The notes beneath the pieces are model-generated. The model made no database searches and was not told where the DNA came from. It saw only the letters and a list, made by a program, of their open reading frames with translations. Shown here one piece after another: positions 1 to 13,900 of a DNA stretch of 64,000 nucleotides. The DNA is from Closterium sp. Naga37s-1. Taxonomy: Eukaryota > Streptophyta > Zygnematophyceae > Desmidiales > Closteriaceae. The stretch spans positions 697,501 to 761,500 of the forward strand of contig CANJKZ010000768.1 in the NCBI GenBank assembly GCA_947471745.1, given 5' to 3'. The translations under genes were made by a program, and so were the position numbers. The first letter of the stretch is position 1; every line of letters begins with the position of its first letter.

Positions 1-1477
1 ACATAATAATGTGCTATATATGTGAAATATATTTAATTATGGAGTGTTTGTAGAGTAGTTTGTTTGGCAGGGTTGTACTATTCGTAATAATATTTCTATA
101 TTTCAGGTAAAAAATACGAAATGTACTATCCGAATAAAAAAAATCAGGTAAAACAACCAAAACTAAAAGCAATACAACATAATATGCTACATCGAACTAA
201 AGGAACATGCGAAATTGGTTACAATCGCGTTTAGCAATACAGGGTCTACAACTTAGCAGTACAATTTCGACAGGTGCACGTCATCACAACCTGATTGTAA
301 TGGAAAGATCACACAATGGATCAACACCTCCAATAATTCGCTGACGAATTGCGCGATGATGAACGTGGTGTGCCAACTAACCTGAGACAGCCGCGTGTCG
401 AAAATGGTGTCTGACAACAGACGATTCGCAGCGAATGGTAATAGCTCTGACAGAAATATCTCCTGACAGACATTCCTTCGCACCCAACACGGAATCGGTA
501 ATACATAGGTCGCTGAGACACATGCGATTTCGCATCACAGCTTCTATGCAATCAGCAACCAATGCTGAACTGTTCGATTTCGCACACAGCTGATGAACAA
601 ATTAGAATGCACCAACACCTAGGCCCGGTTCGGCAGCCACGGAAGAAGGGCGGAAGAAAAATGTTTCCGTCTTCTTCGAAGCTTCTAATCGCATTATCGA
701 GGGCAAAACATTACGGGCTGTAGGGTAAACTTCCCGGAAATCGAAACGCAGGTGTTTAGCAGCAGCGACGCGAACGCCTCCAAACATTGCTTCCGCGCCG
801 TCTTCTGTCCTTATTCTCCCCCCCCTTGGCGGAAAGGTTCCGCCCTAGTGAGACGGAAGAAGAAAGTGATTCTTTGAAAACAGAAGAATCAACTTTTTGA
901 TTCCACCTGGGTTCACTGTTCACGGGCCAACATTGGACCCTCCAAAGGAAAGGGTTACTACATTAAAAAACACATTGTTCGTTTTTTGAAAGTTGGATTT
1001 CCCCAACAGCATGGGGCGCAAATCTTTTGTTTTTTCTGGCGAACCTTTCTGTTCTCGCTACAGTGCCCTGGGGCAAGCACATTTGAGGCCAAATGTGCCT
1101 CTCTCCTGCGGCACCTTTTCCCATTCCCCCCCCCCCCCCCCAATCTGCGCCAGCTCCCCCATGGCGCAGGTTTTCCGCGGAACAGTCAACTCAGGGTCAA
1201 AATTCGTTGACCCTGGTTTGACGCGAGCCTCACCTTCCCATAACTTTCCTACAAAATTGCTGCCCCCTGGCTGCCGAACTGGGCCCTAGTCGCCTTTCAA
1301 TGAACAACCCTGCCCATGCAGCTGTCCCAACGGCTGAGGACGTGTTGCAATTGCCGGCCAATGAGTATCTTCATCGCAGGTTTACGGTTGGGTGCCCAGA
1401 CCTGAAGAAACATTGCAGCAGGCCCATCAGCAACCGAAACGCATGCCTTTTTTAACCTGCGAAAAAAAGTATCTAGT
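1..1477. other. Upstream non-coding region
   Basis: I see no convincing gene here. The first 600 bases are AT-rich; the rest is mixed and includes a run of C near 1130-1142. Open frames are short, overlap on several strands and show no recognisable domain. Confidence 0.5.
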
Positions 1478-1479
1478 TA

Positions 1480-1804
1480 CACCTAGTCCGCGGTATTTTA
1501 ACCGCCGCTATCGTAACCGCGCGGGGGTACTTCTCCTTGGTCAAACTTGTTTAAACGAGTAGTTTGAAAATTAATGAGGGTAGAATCTAGCATCCCCGTC
1601 GCGAGATCACGGCAGTTAAAACTCTGCCAATACCGATATGCCCCCTATCTCGGACCACTAAGTGTGCGTTTCTTCAGACGGAAAGGCATCCCGCTGTAAA
1701 ATAATAACCTCGAAGTCTCTGGGTGCCCATCTCATTACCCAAAAACGAATAAAGGGTGTTTGAAACAAAACAGTTCACGTGGTTAAAATACCGCGGACTA
1801 GGTG
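1480..1804. mobile_element. MITE-like element with perfect terminal inverted repeats
   Basis: The sequence at 1479-1503 (beginning ACACCTAGTCCGCGG) is the exact reverse complement of 1781-1805, giving 25-bp perfect inverted repeats about 300 bp apart. Taking TA as the target duplication (1478-1479 and 1805-1806), the element is about 325 bp and starts CACCTAG. It has no coding capacity. Size, perfect termini and TA flanks suit a non-autonomous Tc1/mariner-type or PIF-type MITE; the superfamily is inferred. It ends about 105 bp before the start codon of the receptor-kinase gene. Confidence 0.75.
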
Positions 1805-1818
1805 TAGTAGCCGTAACA

Positions 1819-1826
1819 TATATTTT
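1819..1826 (+). promoter_or_regulatory. Candidate TATA box of receptor-kinase gene
   Basis: TATATTTT lies about 85-90 bp upstream of the proposed ATG at 1912 and just outside the right end of the MITE. Position and composition fit a plant TATA box, but the transcription start is unknown. Confidence 0.3.
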
Positions 1827-1911
1827 TTCGTCGCACATTCTTGGGATGCTGTGACCTGCCAAACTCTCATTGTCACACCGATTTTGACTCCTCACGCCGC
1901 CGCCTATCGTA

Positions 1912-4900
1912 ATGCGTTTTCCGGGGCGTGCCGCTGCATGCTCTAGTAACGGAGCTTGCGTTCTCCTCCTCGCAGCCCTCACGCTCACTGTCGGCGCTGC
2001 TGCTTGCTCCCTTCCCAGCGCTACTACTAGTACTAATCGCCCAACGCCGCGGCGAGATGCCCCACAGCGACTTCTGTCCAAACAACGCCTGCTGTCTCGC
2101 GCTCGACCCAGCGCCCAACCGCGCCTAACGCTCAACTCTCTTTTCGCCGCAACCAGCGGCGCTGCCGTGGCCGACGCGAGCACTGAAATCGTTCTCGAAA
2201 ACTCGCAGTGTGAGTCGGTTGTCCAGTCAGAGGCTCTCAGCGAGCTTCCTCACGCGATATAAATCCTCGCATTCCGAATGGGAGTCCGGAGTCCGCACTC
2301 AGAGCTCCACTTCTCATGACCAGAGAGAGAATTGTGCGCGCCCGGGCTGCCCTTATAAGGGTGACGCATGAGTGACGTCACACCCGACCCAGGCGCATGT
2401 GCCGGCAGTGAGGCCTCCATCCCTACTATTTGCGGTAAATGTGCTCCCATTACCCCGTTGTGCCGGCAGTGAAAGTGCTGCTGCAGCTGAAGGCGGCGTG
2501 GGGCATTTGGGAAAGCAACAGCAATGCCACCACTGCGTGCTCTGCATGGTCTGGCATCACCTGCAGCCCCAAAGGGCTCATCGCCTCCCTGTGAGAATCA
2601 TCGTCGCCCTCCTCGTTGCTGGCTGATCTTTTGCTCGGTGCTGTGTGTTTGCCTTCTATCAGCACTCTCCTAATTGCCTCTCGTTGCTGTGATTGTTCAG
2701 CTGTGGTCTATGGCATAGGGCGTTGTATTGGTATCCATAGCCAGAGTTCGAATCCCAGCTAGCTGTTGAGGTGAAGCCCTGCACGCGCCTGGTATCGTGT
2801 GTAGCAGCCCTATGCGATGTAGCGAGGTTTCACATACCGCATATCGGAGCTTCGGTATTCGCATATTGGAGGGAAGTGACGACATTGCACATACGAGTAT
2901 GTGCAACTATCTGTTGCGAGCACCTGAGCAACTACCCCCTGGACAGGTAGAAAAAACACCTGACGGTATATTCACCTGATAGCGTTTTCACCTGGCGGTG
3001 CCAACCTGAAACCGCATTCTAGAGTAGGTGCTTGCACGTTCTCCTTGAACAACGTTCTTCATGAACAACGTTCTCGTAGAACGTTCTCGCACACATAACT
3101 ATGCTTCCTATAAGGTTCATGTTGATTCTGTCGTAATCTATCAATTAATGAAATTCTTTCTTTCTGTTATTGGATACCAAGCCCGTTGCTGCATATCAAG
3201 CATACTGTTCTCCAAATACCAGTATCCGGTTTCGAGCAAGTCCGTATACGCAAACTCGCGCTTCATTCTCCAATCGAGCAACTCTGCGCCTAGGCTCTCC
3301 CATAATCGCCTATTTTCTGCACTAGCCACGTTCTTTGCCTGAAAATGTGGTGGAGCGATAATTCGAATGTGGTAACCCAACTCCGAGGTCCCTGAGAAGT
3401 AAATTCCCTGATCCAACGAGGACGTTTGACACCAGGGGCAGCACGGGTATAATCATTGTGTACCCGGGGCAGCACCAGGGGCAGCACGGGTTACAAGGGA
3501 CTGTTGTGGCGCTGAATAACCCTCGTTTTGGCCAACCTAGACTAAGCCACCAGGCGATTCTATGTCCCCTCAGTACTCCGTAGTTACTCCTCATTCGCCC
3601 TCTGTTCTCTCCTTTCCCCCACAGTGTAGTGTCACCGTATCACCCTTCCGCTGTCTGCTCCTCTTGCAATGATCGTGTTGGATTTTGTGTGTGTGCGGGA
3701 GCATTGCAAATCTGGACAAGGGGGGGGATGGGTTGAAGGTTGTGGTGGTGGGATGGGGGAGGACTGGATATATGGGGAAGGGAACTGGGGTGGGAGACGG
3801 GCGAGGGATGGGAGCTGGTATTGCGTGCATGCGTTCGTGTGTTGGCAGGGATTCAAAATTATTGTCTTATGTGGACTCCCCCAGTGCCTCCATACCTGCC
3901 TCCATCACCGGTCTTTCCACTCTGCAACTCCTGTGCGTCACCACCCACCCATCCCTCTCCCTCCACTACAGTTTACATCCGTCTTGCATCTACCATGCCT
4001 TTCATTCGTTTGCATTGGTCTCGCCCCAACCTCGTACTGCTCTGTCCTTCCATCTCATTCTCACATCGCATTCGCATGCCACAACTGACCATACCCTCTT
4101 CCAGCCCTTGCATGCCATGCCTCCCTTGCAGCCCTTGCATGCCTCCCTTGCAGCCCTTGCATGCCTCCCTTGCAGCCCTTGCATGCCTCCCTTGCAGCCC
4201 TTGCATGCCTCCCTTGCAGCCCTTGCATGCCTCCCTTGCAGCCCTTGCATGCCTCCCTTGCAGCCCTTGCATGCCTCCCTTGCAGCCCTTGCATGCCTCC
4301 CTTGCAGCCCTTGCATGCCTCCCTTGCAGCCCTTGCATGCCTCCCTTGCAGCCCTTGCGTGCCTCCCTTGCAGCCCTTGCATGCCTCCCTTGCAGCCCTT
4401 GCATGCCTCCCTTGCAGCCCTTGCATGCCTCCCTTGCAGCCCTTGCATGCCTCCCTTGCAGCCCTTGCATGCCTCCCTTGCAGCCCTTGCATGCCTCCCT
4501 TGCAGCCCTTGCATGCCTCCCTTGCAGCCCTTGCATGCCTCCCTTGCAGCCCTTGCATGCCTCCCTTGCAGCCCTTGCATGCCTCCCTTGCAGCCCTTGC
4601 ATGCCTCCCTTGCAGCCCTTGCATGCCTCCCTTGCAGCCCTTGCATGCCTCCCTTGCAGCCCTTGCATGCCTCCCTTGCAGCCCTTGCATGCCTCCCTTG
4701 CAGCCCTTGCATGCCTCCCTTGCAGCCCTTGCGTGCCTCCCTTGCAGCCCTTGCATGCCTCCCTTGCAGCCCTTGCATGCCTCCCTTGCAGCCCTTGCAT
4801 GCCTCCCTTGCAGCCCTTGTGCGCTAGCCAGACCACAAGCTGCAAAACTTCAATGCCACAGACCTCAAGGCTCCATTTTATCTTCCTCTTGCCATCTACA

Positions 4901-7900
4901 CTGCTGTTCATGCGCTCCCATCCCATCCCACAGTGATCTGACCTACTTTATTTTGGGCGGACCCATTCCATCCCTCGCCAGTCTCACTGACCTCACGTAC
5001 CTGTGAGTGCTGCTCTTCCATGGTTCCAAACCAGGCCAGGTCAGCTGAATGCTGGACTAGCCCCTGCCCATCGAATATGCCCATCCACCATCCTCCTTCA
5101 CTCTTCTGCACCCCCTGATCCTGATCTTTCCAGCTTGATTGATCGTTGTTCTTAGCGAATTCCCAATGCTGGAGTCAATTCCCTTCCCTTCCACAGCTGT
5201 CATTACCAATCGCTTGTACAAGTACTCGTGAAGTTCTTGTTCATTCCAAATAATAACTTCTTCCCTAAAATCTGCATCCGCGTGGCTGCAGCATGTGTTT
5301 CCGTTTCCCACTAACTGTGCCACGTGCACCCTTCATGTGTACTGTTGCTGCTTGCATGCCCCATGTGCATTCAGAGCCATTGGGACCAGTGGTGGTGCCA
5401 GTGGCAGCCCTCAGACTGGCACACTGGACGGACTGGCTTGGCTCTCCTCCCTCACCAAACTGCAAATACTGTACTTCACAGTCTTCACGCCATGCAAACA
5501 CTGTTCATCTTACAAACAAGCCAGTGTTATTCCTGCAAGAAAACAGTGTCGCTGTCACTCTTCTTCCACTTTGTCATCCAGCCTCGTTGTCTTAGTTTAG
5601 CAATAGCCTTTAGCTGCTGTTAGGGAAAAGTTTCTGATTTCTTCGTTAGATATTCTTCAAAACAGGGGATTGGATAATTCAAACCAAACAAAAATTTATG
5701 AGCAACTTAAAATGAGTTGGGAGCCTCGTGTAATGCGTCTGCCGCATTTCACCTCGTGTCGCACAGCAGAACCGAATTCGCTAACCAACCTTGAAACCAA
5801 AACTGACCTGTCGTATCCGCGCCGAACACGGTTCAGCTTTGGTTGGACATTTTTGGCTGCGACAATATACTTCTCAACGTTTGCCAAATTGTTTACGTTT
5901 TTCTTGCCCTTTTCACGTGTTCTTCCCTAGCTCCTCATTTTTCACTCCAACCCCACTGTTCTAGCTCCACTAGATATTTCACTCTAGGTTGACTTTTCCC
6001 ACCGCTCCTAGCATAGTTCTGCCAACCCTAGGTCAAGCACTCAGGGGGGCACTAGGCCAGCCAAACACGCTGCACGCCACATGGCTCCACTCCAGCTGGA
6101 GTCCAGCATGCGATGCAGCAGTCCCCATGCTCCTACACTACACCACCCCCAACGGCTTCTCTTCTTCCATGTCGCACTTCCCTCTCTTCAACCAGGACTC
6201 TAGAGTACTTGGGGGTTTTGACAGGGGACTCGTCCTCCCTGCACATTCTCTCACACTTGAGAAGCCTACATTATCTGTAAGCATGATCTCCATACAAGAA
6301 CGTATGGTATGGTGGTGGCACCTTGTTCCTATTCTCATTCTACATGTCACCATGTGAGTTGGTCCATATTACCAGCTCGCATTTGGCAATGGTAGTTCAC
6401 TCATTATTGCTGATTTCATGTTCATACGTGCAGGAAAGCCAGTAAGCTAAACAACGCCAAAGGGGAGATACCCAGAGAGCTTCAATACCTGACTGCCCTC
6501 ACTGCACTGTAAGCTCCACCCAAGTCTGATGGGGCAGGTGAAGTGGATTCGTTCATGTGCACGATCAACACATCCCCAACTCAACCCCTCGCCGGACATG
6601 ACAGCTGCTCTATCTATCTATCCTGCTCTTATCGTCCTCCCTGCTGCAGGGATCTATCCTACCTTCGTTTTGTGGAGTTTCCGATTTGGGTCACTCAACT
6701 CACCAACCTTCAGTATCTGTGAGCTCCTCTCCTCCTACTTCACTCCCCACCTCCACCATTGCCACACGCCACATCCCCCACCCCACGAGGCACGAGAGCC
6801 ACATGTGTCATACCATGGCCATGCATGATTGAGCTGCTCTAAGTGCGCCGAATCTTCCCGGCCTTTTCTTGTGCGCAGGAACTTGTATGCAGACAATCCA
6901 CAACGCCAGGGACGATTGCTGAATGATGATCTCTCTCAGCTCACAGCACTCACCAGCATGTGAGTTTAGTGTGGCTTTAACTTGGTGAGGGTCCATGGGT
7001 ATCATCTTTTCAATCTCAGAAGCAAAATCTTCAGGAATTGGGCTTCCTTTTCTACCTGTTGAAAGCTAGTACTGCTAGGGTGTTTAGGAAAGCAGCTGAT
7101 ATGTACGAGCGTGACGCGTTAGAGGTGACCGTGATATGCATAAGCTGCAAGCTAGTACTGCTAGGGCTTACTCAGACTGTCACTGTTGCTGCAACGCTGT
7201 ACGCAAGAAAATCACTCATATTTCCTGCCCTACTACTTTCTCATGAATCCCACCATTCAATACTCAAGCGTCCATCTGTCCCTTTCTCCCACAGTCTGCA
7301 GGTCCCTCCACGGAAACAACCTCGAAGGCTACCTTCCCAATAGCTGGACCTTTTTGGTCCATCTGCAAGAGCTGTGAGTTACTGTTTGTCATACATACCA
7401 ACTTGCCATCCTGCCTGCCATGTTGCCATACAGATTTTCTCTCTACTCTGTCGTCTAGGATTGATCAAGTATCGCTGACCTGTATCCAAACCAAGCAGGA
7501 GGTTTGTTTGCCAAAAACAAGCGGAACGGCTCGAAATGAATTTCTACAGCCCTTAAATTGCTTCTCTAGGAAACTCGTGCTGCTCGAGCTGCGAACCTGG
7601 AGTTGGATGTGCCTCAACTTGTTTGGTTTGAAGGTTTCGAATATTTCAACCTGAACCAGTACTGGTCTCATACAGAAATAAGGCAGCGTTTTCCTTTGCT
7701 TAAAGCCTATCCAAGTCATCCCAGTTTTGTTTTTTTTACTCAACTTTTTTTTTTTTTTTTTTTTTAAGAAAGTTGGGAGTCAACCGATTTGAAGGCACCA
7801 TTCCGGCAACATACTCGGCCCTAACAGGCCTGACTGCAATGTAAGTTTCATGTGTCCTCCCTGCTTCCATTGTCCCACCCTCACTCTGTTAGCCCTTGTC

Positions 7901-10900
7901 TGTATCCCTCGTCCCTTCCTCACTCAGTACACCACTTGTTCTGCCCCTCCCTACTGCAGAGACTTGTCGTGGAATCAACTGACTGGTACAATTCCCCATG
8001 CATTTGCCACCAGCATCCAGTCAATGTATGTCACTCCTCCCTCCGCCTCCAGTCAATGTATGTCTCTCTTCCCTCCGGCTCCAGTCAATGTAAGGCAAGA
8101 GCCTCGGGCGTCCTTTGACTGCCTCTGCCAACCTTGATGCTTTCAACCAATCATGCAGAAACCCATGAAAAATAGTGTATAGCTGCAGGTCGATGCACCC
8201 ACACTTGCAAAGGAGCCACTCACCATTCCAGTGGAATGGCCTACACCATTGCTTTCACGCAGGTTTACGAACAAATGCCTGAATTTCATCCAGCTCCATG
8301 CCATGTAACGAGACTCCCTCGCAAATTACTCCAAATTCTTTCCCGAGCATAACCCAAACCACTTCCCCGTGTAATTTCAATCGTCCCTATGTGAATCCTA
8401 CTCACATCATTGCTGGTTCGATATCTCACATGTGCACCACCAACATTTCAACAATGGCTGCTGCATGGCTTCCTGCCTTACCCTGCCATGCCAAGCCACA
8501 ACGCGCACCCCATTCCCGCTACTTGTTTTGCTTGCACTCTGTTGATCTCTACACTATTTTCACGTTCACTTCCCCTCTCTTCCTTTCACCCCTCCCACTT
8601 AAGTTTTCCATCCCCTCTCTTCCTGTTTTGCACCCTGTTGATCTCTACATCATTTTCACGTTCACTGCCCCTCTCTTCCCCCCCCCCCCTCTCTTGACTT
8701 CAGTTTCCCATTCCGCCTCTCTTGTCCTGCTCTCACCATCAGCTCCTTTTGAATCGCCTCAAAAGTCCTGGTCTCACCATCAGCTCCTTCAGCCCTCCGC
8801 CCCACCTTTCACTCCCGGCTCTCTTCGTATTCTCGAACCCTTATTCCCCATGGCCTCACATCTTTTGCTCCACTCTTCCTTTTTTCCTTGTCGCCTCCTG
8901 TCTTGTCTCCCTATCCAGATTGCTCCATTACAATGCTTTCACTGGGCCCATCCCACCGCACCTGCTGGCACTACCCAACCTCTCTGAACTGTGAGCCCCC
9001 CATGTTTGCCCATTTTTATGCATTCATCTTCTCATCTTATTTTTGAATCGACTCAAAAGTCGTCTTGTTTACCCATTTTTATGCACGCATCTTCCAATTT
9101 CCAGACCTATTCACCCCTTGGGCTCTCCTCCCACTTGAACTCTCTGCCCCACCCCGTTTCTCGAATCTTGTGTCTTTCCCTTACTAATCTGCAAGGTTCC
9201 TGTTCGGCTGCCCTGGCTGCAGAATACTATCACACAATCATTTCACAGGAGCCATTCCCAACAACTTCACTCGCCTCAATAGGATGAATCTTCTGTATGT
9301 CTCTCCGCAAGCGGCGCTTCCCCCATATACCTCTCCCTTCCCCCATGACACGAAACTGCTGCGTGCAACAGAATCACTTGGAGAGTCTCACGTGTTACTG
9401 ATTGTTCTTTGATGTGCGTCGTTTGACCATAGTTACAGCTTCTCCTGCCTCATGCTGGTTGCCTCCTATGTGTGTGTGTGCGTGCATGCGTGTGTGCATG
9501 TGTGTGTGTGTGTGTGTGTGCGTGTGTGCGTGTGCGTGTGTGAGTGCGTGCGTGTGTGTGAGTGCACACGTGCACGGGCTCCACATGACAGAGACATTTC
9601 TTCCAACAATCTCAGCTCAGGTCTTGACGTGGTGGCTCAGATGACATGGCTCCAAGACATGTGAGTGTTCTCCCCTCTTCACCTTCTCAGCTGGCCCTCA
9701 CCTTGCTTTCCATCGCTTCCCTTTGCCCACTTTGGCTCCCTGCAACATCCGAGCTAAGACACTCTCTCCAATCCAATACTGGCTGTGCAGATCGATCAAT
9801 GACAACAACTTCTCGGGTGTGCTTCCAGCGTTGTTCACAGCAATCAGTGGCATCACAAACCTGTGAGACCACTCGAGCCACCTCTCACCTCATCTAAGCT
9901 ACAACCCCCTTCTCTGCACCTAATCAGGTGGATGGGATGCAACAGCAGTAAGCGTTGTGACTAGGGATGAGCAAGGGGCGAACACGAACATGTTCGTGTT
10001 CGCCCCTACACGAACACATCCGTTTGCCGAACCGAACACTGTTCGGTTCGGCGAACACTTTAAGCAAAAACAGGTGTTCGCCGTTCGCCTGTGAAGGCAT
10101 GTTCGGGCGAACCTCGAACACGCTCGTGTTCGTCGCGGGGCAAATTGCAGCAGCGGCCCGAACACGAACATGTTCGGGCAAACCTCGAACACTGTTTGGC
10201 GAACACTTTAAGCAAAAAAAACAAACCTGTTCGGTTCGCCTTGAACGTGTTCGTTTTTTTGCTCATCCCTAGTTGTGACTGCCCTTCACCTGAGTACTTA
10301 TGTGCCCGCGCTTCTTTTATCGATTCTTGTATTCTTGTATTCAAATTCATGGTGGATAAACGCTTGTTGTGTGCACAGATGTATGCACTTGTACACTTTG
10401 TATCTTCACAGTTTGTTTCCTGCATCCATGTAATGTACAAGTGCCAGAGCACGTATGCAGTGGCCTGTGCATAAGCAAAAGAATTCGTGCTTTCCCATGT
10501 ATTTGTTTTACTATTTCCCCACCACGCCCTGTATATTGGGTCTCATTCAGGGTTGTTTACAACAACCATTTCACTGGAACCTTCCCAGATTTTGTTCTGC
10601 GCCAGAAGGACCTCTTTATCCTGTAAGGAATTCACTCGTAAACTTGAATACAAGGGATTTGCGCTGATGGAACAAATGCTTCTATTTCTTCCACTGAAAC
10701 AACTATTTGACACAGCTATTTGAACTAGGCATGAGCAAAAAGGCGAGCGAAACAAAGTACCGATCCGAATTGGTTTGCTTTGAGATTGGCCTGCATTGAA
10801 GGTTGGTTTTCAACTGAACTGCACTTGAAGGTTGGTTTTCTGAACTGCACTTGAAGGTTGGTTTTCAACTGAACTGCACTTGAAGGCTGGTTTTCAACTG

Positions 10901-13900
10901 AACTTCACTTGAAGGTTGGTTTTCAACTGAACTGCACTTGAAGGTTGATTTTCTACTGAACTGCACTTGAAGGTTGGTTTTCAACTGAACTGCACTTGAA
11001 GGTTGGTTTTCAACTGAACTGCACAAAAGAGCCTTCTATTCGTGTAATGCATCCATGCGCGACCAATTTTCGAGAATTCTTGAAAATCGCTCACGAAGAG
11101 CCCTATTATTCCTGTAATGCATCCATGCGTGACCTCAAACAAAGGCGGGTTTCACTGATGAAACTACTGCTGCCATTTCTTGCAGTACTTCCTGAAAAAA
11201 CTACCTGAAATACTCCAATGGTAATCGCAATCTAAATCGTCATGGCAGAAACTTGGCCAACAACAGTTTCACAGGGACCATTCCCCATGAATTGACCAAG
11301 CTTGTCAACCTAGCCCACATGTAAGTTGCACTGCTGCAAAGTGTAGTGGGATGGGACATGAACGAAAGAAATAATATCGCCAAGTAGGGCAATGACTTGG
11401 GGTTCAGGACCTGCTAGCAAATATGCCATGCTGTAGCCTTGTGTGAACATATACAAGGTCACTCTGAGGCTCTTGATACCATTGTGCAGATATCTCAATA
11501 ACAACGATTTTTATGGAACAATCCCATCCGGCCTGCTTCAGCTACCCATTTTGTACACGCTGTAAGCAGCTCCAATACACCTTGTCTAAGAAGATCCTAT
11601 TCTTGAGACGTCTCAAATATCTACTTGTTTCACGCAGCTCCAACACACCTGTTTCAGAAGTTCCTATTCTTCCACCTTCAAGTCTTCCGAGTGAAGGTCT
11701 GGGTACTTCCGAGTGAAGGTCTGAGTACGTCCGAGTGAAGGTCTGAGTACGTCCGAGTGAAGGTCTGAGTACTTCCGAGTGAAGGTCTGAGTACTTCCGA
11801 GTGAAGGTCTGAGTACTTCCGAGTGAAGGTCTGGGTACTTCCGAGTGAAGGTCTGAGTACTTTCGAGTGAAGGTCTGAGTACTTCCGAGTGCAGGTCTGA
11901 GTACTTCCGAGTGAAGGTCTGAGTACTTCCGAGTGAAGGTCTGAGTACTTCCGAGTGAAGGTCTGAGTACTTCCGAGTGAAGGTCTGAGTACTTCCGAGT
12001 GAAGGTCTGAGTACTTCCGAGTGAAGGTCTGAGTACTTGGAGTACATCACTCTGCTAAAAAAACTTTTGAGTCGACTCAAAAGTCAAGGTCTGAGTACTT
12101 CCGAGTACATGCCTATGTTCGGAAACAGTCTGAGTTGCAAGAACTCTTCTCCACTGCCAAACATCCCTGGGTTCGACTCAAGGTCTGAGAACTCTGCTCC
12201 ACTGCCAAACACCAAACCAGGACGCCACTTGCTACTTGCTTTGGATGTGTCTCCCTCCCTTCATCTCCCAAGTTTTCAGTTTTCCACCCCAGGCTCGTTG
12301 TCAGTCTCGTAGAGAGGCCACAATGCATTCATGTGCTTTGCTTTGGAAAAATCCCTGGGTTATTAACTGTTGCATCCAGCCTTCTCTTTGATTCTCCCTT
12401 TTCGAGCACAGGGATGTCTCTAACAACTCTATTTCTGGGGAGATCCCACGGACTTTCAGGGTCACACCTTCTCTTCACATGCTGTAAGAAGTTGAACTAC
12501 GGTGTGCTGCCGTGCCGCCACTGTGTGTGCTGCCACCATTGTTTTTACCTGGTGCCACGCTTTCTATTCATGCTTAGCTTTCATAGCCATGGAATCATCG
12601 ATCTCTCCCCTTGCATTGTACAGTAGCCTGGGAGGAAATGGCCTGACGGGCTCCTTACCAGACTTCTCACGCTGGAAAGTCAGCTGTGAACAGATGTAAG
12701 CCTCTCCACGCCTTCTTCCCCCCTGTCTGTTCCACTCTCAACATCGCTTGCTCAATCTCTGTTTTTAGCACCATGGGTTTTGTATACCATTGCATTGCAC
12801 CCAAATTTAGCAGTTGTGTTCGCCTCGCTCGCATGGATCTAGTTGCTGCCTCGCCTGTGTTGTCTTGTGGGTCAGAGATCTCAGCAGCAACAACTTCACA
12901 GGGTCGATTCCCGACTCCATCTCCACCCTCACCACCCTCATTGGCATGTGAGACTTCTCTTCTCTTCTCTTCTCTTCTCTTCTCTTTTCTTCTCTTCTCT
13001 TCTCTCCTTGTGTGCCACAAAGAGCTCTGTGCTCATGAAGAAGGGCAGCAGTAGGCAAGGTCGCCTTTAGCAAAGGGACGACCCTCGAAAAAATCGATTA
13101 AGATCCGAACGTACAACTCAGTTCAAACTCTAGACGAAAGCAAAAAGCCGTGAGACTTCTCATTGGCATGTGAGACTTCTCTTCTCTTCTCTTCTTGTGT
13201 GCCACAAAGAGCCGTTATGCCTGCCGTGCCAACGAGCTGCCACGTGAGCACATATCCGTGAAGTGAAGCTCTTCCCATCTGAACAAGGTGGGATGTCGTG
13301 TACAAAAGTCACCATCGAGCCTTTGCAGTGGCACGCAGCCTAGGGCACGAGAAAGTTAGCAGTGGCAGCCTATGGCAGGAGAAAGGTAGCAGTGGCAGCC
13401 TATGCACAAATGCAGCTACATACGCTTAATTCGCACTTCCAGCCAATGTACCCCGTTGCTATCCCCTGCTCTGCAGTTTTCTCAACAACAACCAGCTGAC
13501 TGGCACCATCCCTTCAGCCATCTTCACCATGAGGAATCTGACATACCTGTAAGCCTCATGGGTATAGGGATCCCCTTTCTAAGTGCCCATCACACGTTCC
13601 AGCCTCTGCCCAATGGTGCTTTTCTGCACCAGCCTGCACTACTGTTCTTGCATACGCTGCTTCTCATTGGAATGTCTCCCTGCCATTGCTGCTATTGCCC
13701 GTCAGCTATTTGGCCAACAACCATCTGACTGGCAGTCTGCCAGATGCCATCAGCAAATTGGAGAACCTTGAACAGATGTGAGGGTGCTATGTGCCTTCCT
13801 CCTCTACACATCTCAAGAATGGTGGCAGCTTACGAAACAACATTGGCATCACCAGCGCAAGCTTGTAGTACATCGGTCCTATAAGAGACCTGGTAAACTT

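Noticed and set aside
2697-2770. Functional tRNA gene
   Set aside because: A and B boxes are present, but no acceptor stem or complete cloverleaf can be paired.
4061-5006. Long overlapping reading frames on both strands rich in Cys/Pro or Gly/Lys repeats
   Set aside because: They come from the 22-bp minisatellite, which lacks stops in several frames; the region is an intron of the receptor-kinase gene.
10725-10790. Second hAT MITE beginning TAGGCATGAGCAAAAAGGCG
   Set aside because: Resembles the left end of the hAT MITE at 9962, but no matching right terminus or target duplication was found.
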